DNA of 12,810 bases. Origin: Thermoleophilaceae bacterium (GTDB lineage Bacteria; Actinomycetota; Thermoleophilia; Solirubrobacterales; Thermoleophilaceae). The translations under genes were made by a program, and so were the position numbers. Shown here piece after piece: positions 7,060 to 12,810 of this stretch (positions are counted from its first letter, which is position 1; each line of letters starts with the position of its first letter). The DNA is taken from contig JACCZP010000198.1 in NCBI GenBank assembly GCA_013695885.1, positions 1 to 12,810 of the forward strand, read 5' to 3'. The notes under the pieces are model-generated. The model worked only from the letters and a program-made list of their open reading frames with translations. It did not search any database and was not told the origin of the DNA.

Positions 7060-7068
7060 GCCCCGGTC

Positions 7069-7251
7069 GTGCGCGGGAAGTGGATCCTCCGAACCGTCCT
7101 GGTCCTCGTCTGTGTGGCGGTGATCGTGATCCCGGCGTTCTCCGTGGGGACGGGGACCGAGTTCCTGATCTGGCTGGCGGCCGTCGCCGGCGTGGTCGGG
7201 GCCTCGGTCCTCATCCACAGGCTCGTCGAGCGCCGAACGCGCGAGTCCTGA
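7069..7251 (+). CDS. 60-residue two-helix membrane protein
   Basis: The GTG-started reading frame encodes a short basic N-terminus (MRGKWILR) and two hydrophobic helices, about residues 6-25 and 32-50, ending in a basic tail ([11 protein letters not shown]). Support for a real gene is the TAACCT box 9 nt upstream, the well-formed hairpin-like membrane topology, and the tight spacing of 13 nt to the aldo/keto reductase start. No ribosome binding site is visible, which fits a leaderless mRNA. Function is unknown; it resembles many tiny actinobacterial inner-membrane proteins. It is a separate frame from longer overlapping open frames here that look non-coding. Confidence 0.6.
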   Translation: MRGKWILRTVLVLVCVAVIVIPAFSVGTGTEFLIWLAAVAGVVGASVLIHRLVERRTRES

Positions 7252-7253
7252 CC

Positions 7254-7262
7254 GAAGGAAGG
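7254..7262 (+). promoter_or_regulatory. Ribosome binding site of the aldo/keto reductase
   Basis: The purine run GAAGGAAGG ends 2 nt before ATG 7265, with AGGA centred about 6-8 nt upstream. It is one of the few clear Shine-Dalgarno sites in the window and fixes the reductase start. Confidence 0.6.
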
Positions 7263-7264
7263 CC

Positions 7265-8248
<984 letters not shown>

Positions 8249-8249
8249 G

Positions 8250-8620
8250 CCCGTCTCGAGGCCCGTAGGCGCCGGCCGCCTCGTGCTCGTCGCCGTCCGC
8301 ATGGCCTGGCAGTTGGTGATCACGTTCCCGATCCGTGAGATGACGAGGGACGAGGAGGCGAGGACATCCACCCGCGAGCGTCTCATGCTCGGTTGGAGCG
8401 GGATGCGGGATGGCATCTCGCTGGCCGCCGCGCCGTTGCAGGAGGGCGTGGACGGGGACGCGCAGGAGAGCGCCGAGGCCTTCCGACGCCTGCGGTCGAA
8501 GCTGATCTCGGCCGAGCGCGAGACCATGCAGAGATGCGGAAGCGCGGCGACCTGGACGGCGAGGTGCTGCGGCGGATCGAGCACGACCTCGACCTGGAGG
8601 AGTCGAGGTTGGAGGACTAG
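8250..8620 (+). pseudogene. Decayed C-terminal remnant of a Na+/H+ antiporter (CPA1/NhaP type)
   Basis: In one frame (about 8283-8531) the translation reads VAVRMAWQLV, then RERLMLGWSGMRDGISLAAA (8373-8432), which matches the conserved ERLVxGWSGMRGAVSLAAA helix of CPA1 sodium/proton antiporters. The expected ALP and the last two or three membrane helices are missing; the sequence jumps to a charged helical tail AFRRLRSKLISAERETMQ. The tail then continues only in another frame from 8534 (MRKRGDLDGEVLRRIEHDLD, then LEESRLED and TAG at 8618-8620), which is a typical antiporter C-terminal end. The change of frame lies between 8531 and 8534 and is explained by one lost base (or two gained). No start codon, ribosome site or N-terminal half is present. 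The exact left edge of the homology is uncertain because the frame is open back into the reductase stop region. A functional short product is unlikely. Confidence 0.75.
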
Positions 8621-8637
8621 CGTCGACGGAGCTCGCG

Positions 8638-8659
8638 CGGTGCCGACGCCTCGGCGCCG
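8638..8659. terminator. Hairpin between convergent genes, probable bidirectional terminator
   Basis: Arms CGGTGCCGA (8638-8646) and TCGGCGCCG (8651-8659) pair over nine positions with one G-T pair and a 4-nt CGCC loop. It sits between the antiporter remnant (plus, ends 8620) and the DUF2294 gene (minus, ends 8680). There is no T-tract, as is common for GC-rich actinobacteria. Confidence 0.4.
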
Positions 8660-8679
8660 GAGCTGCTCCAGGTGTGCGC

Positions 8680-9111
8680 CTAGGAGGCTGGGTCGGCGCC
8701 GTTCGTGGCGACGGGGTCGGCGCCGTTGGTCGCGACCGGGTCCGGTGCGAGCGGCTCGAGGAGGAAGCTCTCCGTCGCGATGTCGGGCTCGATGTGGTTG
8801 TCGCTCATGAAGGCGATGACCCTGCGGCGGGTGAGTCCCTCCACCGCGGCGACGAGGTCGCCGCGCATGGTCTGCTGAAACGCCCGTCGGGTGTCGAGCA
8901 CGAGCTGCTGGCGGCCGCCGGCCACGAGGCTCCGCTCGGCCTTGGTCAAGCCGTTCTCGAGCAAGCAGACCACGAGGTCGTCGCGGATGGAGGTCCGCGC
9001 CTTGGTGGGCCCGCGCCCGATGTACTCGGAGAAGGCGTGGACGACGGCGTTGGAGATCGCAGCGTTCAGCTGGCCCCCCTGGAGGACCTCGACGGGTGCG
9101 TGGTTGGCCAT
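8680..9111 (-). CDS. DUF2294 (MpsC-like) domain protein
   Basis: A 143-residue soluble protein. The domain covers about residues 12-120, with family features GQLNAAISNAVV, YIGRGPTKARTSIRDDLVV, LENGLTKAERSL, RRAFQQTM and the strongly conserved RRVIAFMSDNHIEPD followed by FLLEP. PF10057 (DUF2294) is named after MpsC, a component linked to the MpsABC sodium-dependent membrane-potential system of staphylococci; stand-alone copies are common in actinobacteria and their role is unsettled. The last 20 residues contain a repeated octamer DPVATNGA. ATG 9111 has GTGAGG about 7 nt upstream. No MpsA or MpsB partner is seen. The adjacent antiporter remnant also concerns sodium, but the link is only suggestive. 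Confidence 0.85.
   Translation of the reverse strand: MANHAPVEVLQGGQLNAAISNAVVHAFSEYIGRGPTKARTSIRDDLVVCLLENGLTKAERSLVAGGRQQLVLDTRRAFQQTMRGDLVAAVEGLTRRRVIAFMSDNHIEPDIATESFLLEPLAPDPVATNGADPVATNGADPAS
8692..8739. repeat. 24-bp tandem repeat, two copies, in the DUF2294 gene end
   Basis: Copies at 8692-8715 and 8716-8739 begin GTCGGCGCCGTT and differ at only a few bases. On the minus strand they encode DPVATNGA twice, in frame, after the conserved domain. It looks like a recent slippage or duplication event. Confidence 0.85.
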
Positions 9112-9206
9112 GACGGCCTCACTTCCGGTCTCTTCGGGGCGTAAGACCAGGCGAAGGGCGAAGAGACGCTAAGACCCGACGAGCAGCGCTTGCCCTTGGA
9201 AGGAGA

Positions 9207-9248
9207 GCAGGGCGGTCGTCCGGCGGACCTGACACTGCCGGGCCCTGC
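9207..9248. other. Inverted repeat downstream of the tRNA-Arg gene
   Basis: GCAGGGC (9207-9213) and GCCCTGC (9242-9248) are perfect 7-bp arms, with a nested CGGC/GCCG pair (9221-9224 and 9237-9240). It starts 9 nt past the 3' end of the tRNA in its direction of transcription, so it may serve as the tRNA terminator or processing structure; no T-run follows. Confidence 0.4.
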
Positions 9249-9257
9249 ATATCGGCA

Positions 9258-9331
<74 letters not shown>

Positions 9332-9342
9332 CTGGGCGGCTG

Positions 9343-9348
9343 ACGATA
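9343..9348 (-). promoter_or_regulatory. Putative -10 box for tRNA-Arg
   Basis: Minus-strand TATCGT lies 11 nt before the first base of the mature tRNA, which would leave a 5' leader of only a few bases for RNase P. The -35 region is not clear. Confidence 0.45.
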
Positions 9349-9420
9349 CCGGCGTGAGCCCTGGCCCCAGCCACGCTCAGCCTTCCGCGGCCCGCACCGG
9401 GTTGCCGTGACGAAGCCCCC

Positions 9421-10032
9421 CTACTCCTCCTCGTACAGCGACTCCGCCGCCATCTCGGCGCCGGCGGGCCCCCAGAGCTTCACCTCGAGGTAGTCGCCGG
9501 TGTAGTTGTCGAGGGATATCAGCGTGAAGCGGTCCTCGGCCAGGACGCATTGGTCGGTGGTGGTGGGGCCGAGCTCGGCGGTTGCCACCGCGCCGTTCGG
9601 GACGAGCGCCACGCCCCACACGAGTGCGATCTCCCCGCGCCGGCCGTAGGGTCCGCGCCACGTGCCGAGGACCTCCTCGGAGAGGTCGAGGGACCATTCG
9701 GGGTTGGCCTCGGCCGTCTCGTCGGTGTAGTCGGCGCGGGCCTCGAAATCCGCGGCCTCGGCGCCCTCGTGCTCGCGGGAGAACGAGACGTACCCGAACA
9801 GCTCGAACCCGTTGGCGGTCGGCGCGGTGGCGGGGAGGTAGGTCCGGCCCTCGTAGGTGCGGTCCGGGAACCACGTCACCTCGCCGGGCTCGCCGAGCTC
9901 CTCGTCGGTCTCGATCCGCGCGCAGGCCTCGAGGAAGCGCTCGGCCAGGGCCTCGGCCCAGCGGCCGTAGGGGATGGCCTCCTGCGGGTGCTCGGCCACG
10001 AATCGGGGGATGGGTCGCTCGGCTACCGCCAT
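9421..10032 (-). CDS. Acidic soluble protein of unknown function
   Basis: A 203-residue protein with no signal peptide or membrane helix and a marked excess of Glu and Asp (C-terminus ESLYEEE). It has a helical N-terminal region (about 20-45, YGRWAEALAERFLEACARI) and a beta-rich remainder with many aromatic residues (for example VTWFPDRTYEGRTYLP, GFELFGYVSF, LDNYTGDYLEVKLWG). I do not recognise a family. Coding support is the regular frame, a TAGCTT box 9 nt before ATG 10032, and placement among same-strand genes. It starts 29 nt after the TauE/SafE stop but probably has its own promoter. It ends about 90 nt before the tRNA-Arg gene. Confidence 0.75.
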   Translation of the reverse strand: MAVAERPIPRFVAEHPQEAIPYGRWAEALAERFLEACARIETDEELGEPGEVTWFPDRTYEGRTYLPATAPTANGFELFGYVSFSREHEGAEAADFEARADYTDETAEANPEWSLDLSEEVLGTWRGPYGRRGEIALVWGVALVPNGAVATAELGPTTTDQCVLAEDRFTLISLDNYTGDYLEVKLWGPAGAEMAAESLYEEE

Positions 10033-10041
10033 GGGGCGGTC

Positions 10042-10047
10042 AAGCTA
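10042..10047 (-). promoter_or_regulatory. Putative -10 box for the acidic protein
   Basis: Minus-strand TAGCTT is 9 nt before ATG 10032, the same class and spacing as other start regions here, and suggests a leaderless transcript. No Shine-Dalgarno is present. A TTGACC lies only 12 bp upstream of it, too close for a standard -35. Confidence 0.45.
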
Positions 10048-10061
10048 CACGGCGCGCCAGG

Positions 10062-10820
10062 TCAATCGAGCAGCAGCCACACGCTGACGGCCACGCCGAA
10101 CACCAGGATCACCGCCCGTAGCAGACTGGCGGACAGGCGCCGGGCCACCACCACGCCGGCCTGGCCGCCGGCGTAGCTGGTCACGGCCATGACCAGGGCC
10201 GGCGCCCAGGCGATCGGCGTGACCAGCGCGAAGAACGCCACCGACACGAGGCCGACCACCAGCGAGAGCAGGCCCTTCAGGGCGTTCAGCCGCTGGAGCG
10301 AGTCGCTCACGCCGAGGGCGAGCACGGCCAGCAGCATGATCCCGAGCCCCGCGCCGAAGTAGCCGCCGTACGCCGAGCCGGCGAAGGCCATCGCGTGCAG
10401 GCGGACGCCGCCGCCCCGCGCGCCGCGCGCGGGGCCCGCGCGCCGGGAGATGGCCGGCTGAATGGCCAGCAGCGCGCAGGAGAGGAGGATCAGGAACGGC
10501 ACGATGCGCTCGAACACCCACGCGGGGATCGCGATCAGGAGCACCGCCCCGAGCAGGGCGCCCGCCGCGCTCGTGGCCGAGAGCTCGAGCGCCCTGCGCC
10601 CCTGCCCACGCAGCTCCTCGCGGTAGCCCACCGATCCACCCAGATAGCCCGGCAGCACGGCCACCTGGTTGGTGACGTTCGCGGTCACGCTCGGGTAGCC
10701 CGCGGCCAGCAGGGCCGGGAAGGAGATCAGCGAGCCGCCGCCCGCCACCGCGTTGACCGCCCCCGCGAGGAAGCCCGCGAGGGCCAGGAGCAGTGCGGCG
10801 GTAGGACCGAGGTCGACCAT
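10062..10820 (-). CDS. TauE/SafE-family membrane permease
   Basis: A 252-residue protein with about seven to eight hydrophobic segments. The opening AGFLAGAVNAVAGGGSLISFPALLAAG and VTANVTNQVAVLPGYLGG are the first-repeat signature of TauE/SafE (PF01925); the second repeat shows AFAGSAYGGYFGAGLGIMLL and LNALKGLLSLVVGL. Family members move sulfite, sulfonates, sulfoacetate or related organic anions, often outward; substrate here is unknown. The start is ATG 10820; no strong ribosome site is visible. The gene follows the FAH-family enzyme by 77 nt of hairpin-rich sequence on the same strand, so it may be the last gene of that operon or separately expressed. Confidence 0.92.
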   Translation of the reverse strand: MVDLGPTAALLLALAGFLAGAVNAVAGGGSLISFPALLAAGYPSVTANVTNQVAVLPGYLGGSVGYREELRGQGRRALELSATSAAGALLGAVLLIAIPAWVFERIVPFLILLSCALLAIQPAISRRAGPARGARGGGVRLHAMAFAGSAYGGYFGAGLGIMLLAVLALGVSDSLQRLNALKGLLSLVVGLVSVAFFALVTPIAWAPALVMAVTSYAGGQAGVVVARRLSASLLRAVILVFGVAVSVWLLLD

Positions 10821-10832
10821 CGCCGGCGCTCA

Positions 10833-10848
10833 GACGCCGCCGGGCGTC
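10833..10848. other. Small hairpin before the TauE/SafE gene
   Basis: GACGCC (10833-10838) and GGCGTC (10843-10848) form a perfect 6-bp stem with a 4-nt loop, 12 nt upstream of the permease ATG. It could mask the start region or be part of the intergenic terminator structure. Confidence 0.35.
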
Positions 10849-10873
10849 GCGGTACGCCGGCCGGCGGCCGGGC

Positions 10874-10895
10874 GACCCGGCGCCTCCGCCGGGTC
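10874..10895. terminator. Strong hairpin just after the FAH-family gene
   Basis: GACCCGGCG (10874-10882) and CGCCGGGTC (10887-10895) make a perfect 9-bp stem with a 4-nt loop, beginning 2 nt beyond the stop of the FAH-family gene. No T-run follows, so it may be a U-less terminator or a 3'-end stabiliser that lowers expression of the downstream permease. Confidence 0.45.
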
Positions 10896-10897
10896 CG

Positions 10898-11734
10898 TCA
10901 GGCCTCGACCGGGTTGGAGAGCGTGCCGAGGCCGTCGACCTCGACGGTCACCTCGTCGCCCGCCTTCAGCAGCACCGGCGGCTCGCGGGTGAACCCCACC
11001 CCCGCCGGGGTGCCGGTGGCGATCAGGTCGCCGGGGCCGAGCGTCATCCCCTGGGACAGGAAGGACACGAGCTCGGCCACCGTGAAGACCATCTCGGCCG
11101 TGGTCGAGTCCTGCATGATCTCCCCGTTCAGGCGGCAGCGCACGGAGAGCGCCTGCGGGTCGAGCACCTCGTCGGAGGTGAGGATCCACGGACCGCACGG
11201 GGCGAAGGTGTCGATCGACTTCGAGCGCGTCCACTGCTTCCCGGGCGCGGCGAGCTGGAGGTCGCGCGCCGACACGTCGTTGACGTTCACGTACCCGAAC
11301 ACGTGGTCGAGGGCCTTCTCGACGGAGACGCGCTTCGCCGGGCCGCCCATCACCACGCCGAGCTCGGCCTCGTAGTCCGCCCGCTCGGTGATGGCGGGGA
11401 TGCGGATCGGGTGCCCGGGGCCGCAGACGCTGCTCGAGAACTTGGCGAACACGATCGGCTCCTCGGGCAGCTTCGAGCCCGTCTCCTCGGCGTGGTCGCG
11501 GTAGTTGAGCCCGATCCCGATCACCTTCGGCGGCTGCGGGACGGGGGCCAGGAGGGTGACCTCCGCTAGCGTGGGTCCCACCCGGGCCGAGGCTCGCAGC
11601 CGCTCGGCCTCGTCCCGGCCCGCGGCGATCAGCTCCACCATGTCGGGCACGTCGAGCTCCGCCACCCGCCCGTCCTCGACGCAGCCCACGCGCGGTGCTC
11701 GCTCGGGCGAGGGGCGGTAGGTGACCAGCTTCAA
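10898..11734 (-). CDS. Fumarylacetoacetate hydrolase (FAH) family protein
   Basis: A 278-residue cytoplasmic enzyme. The catalytic domain (about 70-275) shows KVIGIGLNYRDHAEE (His81), PIVFAKFSSSVCGPG, the metal ligands in YEAELGVVM (Glu122, Glu124) and NDVSARD (Asp153), KSIDTFAPCGPW, and the closing GDLIATGTPAGVG. This is the pattern of acylpyruvate hydrolases, oxaloacetate decarboxylases and 2-hydroxyhepta-2,4-diene-1,7-dioate isomerases; the member is not resolved. A short N-terminal domain (1-65) is of the usual kind. The start is TTG: GGGAGGAG lies 7 nt upstream and the protein begins MKLVTY, a common FAH opening. The AEC transporter lies 63 nt upstream on the same strand, suggesting that it feeds an organic acid to this enzyme. 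Confidence 0.93.
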   Translation of the reverse strand: MKLVTYRPSPERAPRVGCVEDGRVAELDVPDMVELIAAGRDEAERLRASARVGPTLAEVTLLAPVPQPPKVIGIGLNYRDHAEETGSKLPEEPIVFAKFSSSVCGPGHPIRIPAITERADYEAELGVVMGGPAKRVSVEKALDHVFGYVNVNDVSARDLQLAAPGKQWTRSKSIDTFAPCGPWILTSDEVLDPQALSVRCRLNGEIMQDSTTAEMVFTVAELVSFLSQGMTLGPGDLIATGTPAGVGFTREPPVLLKAGDEVTVEVDGLGTLSNPVEA

Positions 11735-11741
11735 CGGACTA

Positions 11742-11749
11742 CTCCTCCC
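11742..11749 (-). promoter_or_regulatory. Ribosome binding site that fixes a TTG start
   Basis: Minus-strand GGGAGGAG is 7 nt before TTG 11734. It is the strongest Shine-Dalgarno match in the window and supports initiation of the FAH-family gene at TTG. Confidence 0.7.
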
Positions 11750-11797
11750 GAATCGGATCGGTGCGGCCGTGAGCCTCGCACAGAGCGGCCGGGACGG

Positions 11798-12715
11798 TCA
11801 CACGAGGAAGGAGGCGACGAGACCGACGGCGAGCACCAGCACGGTGCTCCAGGCGATGGCCGCCGCGGTGAGCGCGCGGTCGAGCCCGTAGGTGGAGGAG
11901 ACCACGAGCGTCTGGATCCCGGCGGCCATCGCAGCCTGGGAGAGATAGGTGCCGGGCACCTCGACCAACGTCGCGGATAGGGCAAGGAGCACGGCCGGCG
12001 GCACGGCGAGCTTCAGAAGCACGGCCGCGGCCACCGGGCTGGTGATCGGCGGAGGGAAGCCCGTCCCCGCGGTACGTGCCTCGGCGGACAGCACGACCCC
12101 CACCGCGAAGAACCCGATCGGCACGCTCGCGAGCACCAGCACGCGCGAGGCGTCGACCGCCCAGTCCGGCGCCAGCACCGCCGGGGCCAGCAGGCCGGCG
12201 ACGCTCGCGTACAGCGCGGGGTTGCGGGCGAAGAACGAGAGCACGCGGTCGCGCGGGCGCTCGCCGACCGTGCCGAACGCCGCACCGACCGAGAACCCGA
12301 CGGTGACCAGCAGGGTGAGGGACACGACCACGTCGTAGACCACGGCCAGCGGAAGCTGGTCGAACCCGAACAGGGCGGTGACGAAGGGCAGCCCCAGGAA
12401 GCCGGAGTTCGACAGCCCGGCCACCAGCATGAGCGACCCGACCGCCGGACGCTCCAGGCGAAGCACCCATGTGCCCACGGCGTAGGCCAGCCCGAAGCTC
12501 GTGAGGTGGGCGAGGAACGCGAAGCCGATCCCCGCTCCGACGGGGACGCTCAGCTCGAGCGACGCGATGTTGAAGAACGCGACCACGGGCACGGCGACCC
12601 ACAGGAGGAACGACATCAGGCGCTGGCCGAGGCGGTCCGCGCGGTCGCCGAAGCGCCGCTCGGCACCGAGGCCGATCGCGGTGAATACGGCGACGACCGC
12701 CGCGAGGGCGATCAA
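11798..12715 (-). CDS. AEC-family (auxin efflux carrier-like) transporter
   Basis: A 305-residue polytopic membrane protein with about ten hydrophobic helices in two halves split by a short polar stretch near 150-165. Family features include GLSNSGFLGLPFVTALFG (about 99-116), ARNPALYASVAGLLAP and the closing half with SQAAMAAGIQTLVVSSTYGLD. Bacterial AEC proteins carry carboxylates such as malate or malonate; the substrate here is unknown. The TTG start at 12715 overlaps the TGA of the preceding gene (TTGA), so translation is probably coupled. The next start-like codon would fall within or after the first helix. The FAH-family gene is 63 nt downstream. Confidence 0.88.
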   Translation of the reverse strand: MIALAAVVAVFTAIGLGAERRFGDRADRLGQRLMSFLLWVAVPVVAFFNIASLELSVPVGAGIGFAFLAHLTSFGLAYAVGTWVLRLERPAVGSLMLVAGLSNSGFLGLPFVTALFGFDQLPLAVVYDVVVSLTLLVTVGFSVGAAFGTVGERPRDRVLSFFARNPALYASVAGLLAPAVLAPDWAVDASRVLVLASVPIGFFAVGVVLSAEARTAGTGFPPPITSPVAAAVLLKLAVPPAVLLALSATLVEVPGTYLSQAAMAAGIQTLVVSSTYGLDRALTAAAIAWSTVLVLAVGLVASFLV

Positions 12716-12810
12716 CCGCGCAGCCGCTCGGCGGCGTCCTCCGGAGCAAGCACGTTCAGGTTGACCCCGGCGCCGAGCTCGAGGCCCGCCACCTGGCCGA
12801 GGCGCGGCAG
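12712..12810 (-). CDS. C-terminal 32 residues of an unrecognised gene (partial)
   Basis: The minus-strand frame from the window edge is open to TGA at 12714-12712 and reads LPRLGQVAGLELGAGV followed by NLNVLAPEDAAERLRG. I cannot assign it to a family from so little. The 4-nt overlap of its stop with the AEC start indicates that it is the upstream gene of the same operon. Confidence 0.55.
   Translation of the reverse strand: MPRLGQVAGLELGAGVNLNVLAPEDAAERLRG

Noticed and set aside
8674..9144. 156-residue plus-strand open frame opposite the DUF2294 gene
   Set aside because: The minus strand encodes a well-matched DUF2294 domain; the plus frame has no domain and no start signals.
11739..12749. 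336-residue minus-strand frame overlapping the AEC transporter
   Set aside because: Arg/Pro/Gly-rich translation with no membrane helices, while the alternative frame gives a ten-helix AEC protein.

Overview
The window is a GC-rich (roughly 70% G+C), gene-dense, mostly ordinary chromosomal segment. Its coding style, its envelope enzymes (class A PBP, L,D-transpeptidase) and a recurrent TANNNT -10 box placed right next to start codons fit an actinobacterium. The resemblance of several proteins to the Thermoleophilia/Solirubrobacterales lineage is an inference from memory, not a search result. I see no CRISPR array, insertion sequence, phage gene or recognisable novel defence system.

Left part (1-3293, minus strand): the N-terminal end of thiamine-monophosphate kinase (thiL), a complete class A penicillin-binding protein with a TTG start, and a small mechanosensitive channel (MscS). 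From 3292 to 6000 on the plus strand come a HAD-like hydrolase, a CPBP-family intramembrane protease and a secreted L,D-transpeptidase with a peptidoglycan-binding domain. PBP, MscS, protease and L,D-transpeptidase together give this half a cell-envelope and turgor theme.

Middle (6007-8248): a two-helix membrane protein of unknown role (minus) shares a compact bidirectional promoter with orotate phosphoribosyltransferase (pyrE, plus). These are followed by a 60-residue two-helix membrane protein and an aldo/keto reductase.

Decayed patch (8249-9257): a frameshifted, internally deleted remnant of a Na+/H+ antiporter C-terminus lies tail to tail with an intact DUF2294/MpsC-like gene whose end carries a tandem repeat. 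A tRNA-Arg(CCT) gene follows on the minus strand.

Right part (9421-12810, all minus): an acidic 203-residue protein of unknown function with its own promoter, a TauE/SafE permease, a fumarylacetoacetate-hydrolase-family enzyme, an AEC-family carboxylate-type transporter, and the C-terminal tail of an unrecognised gene whose stop overlaps the transporter start. Transcription runs from high to low coordinates, so the order is unknown gene, AEC, FAH, TauE. This looks like a small organic-acid transport and breakdown operon.

The most interesting signal is regulatory. Seven protein starts and the tRNA have a TANNNT hexamer 7-12 nt upstream, which suggests widespread leaderless transcription. One such pair forms a nearly symmetric divergent promoter at 6369-6375.
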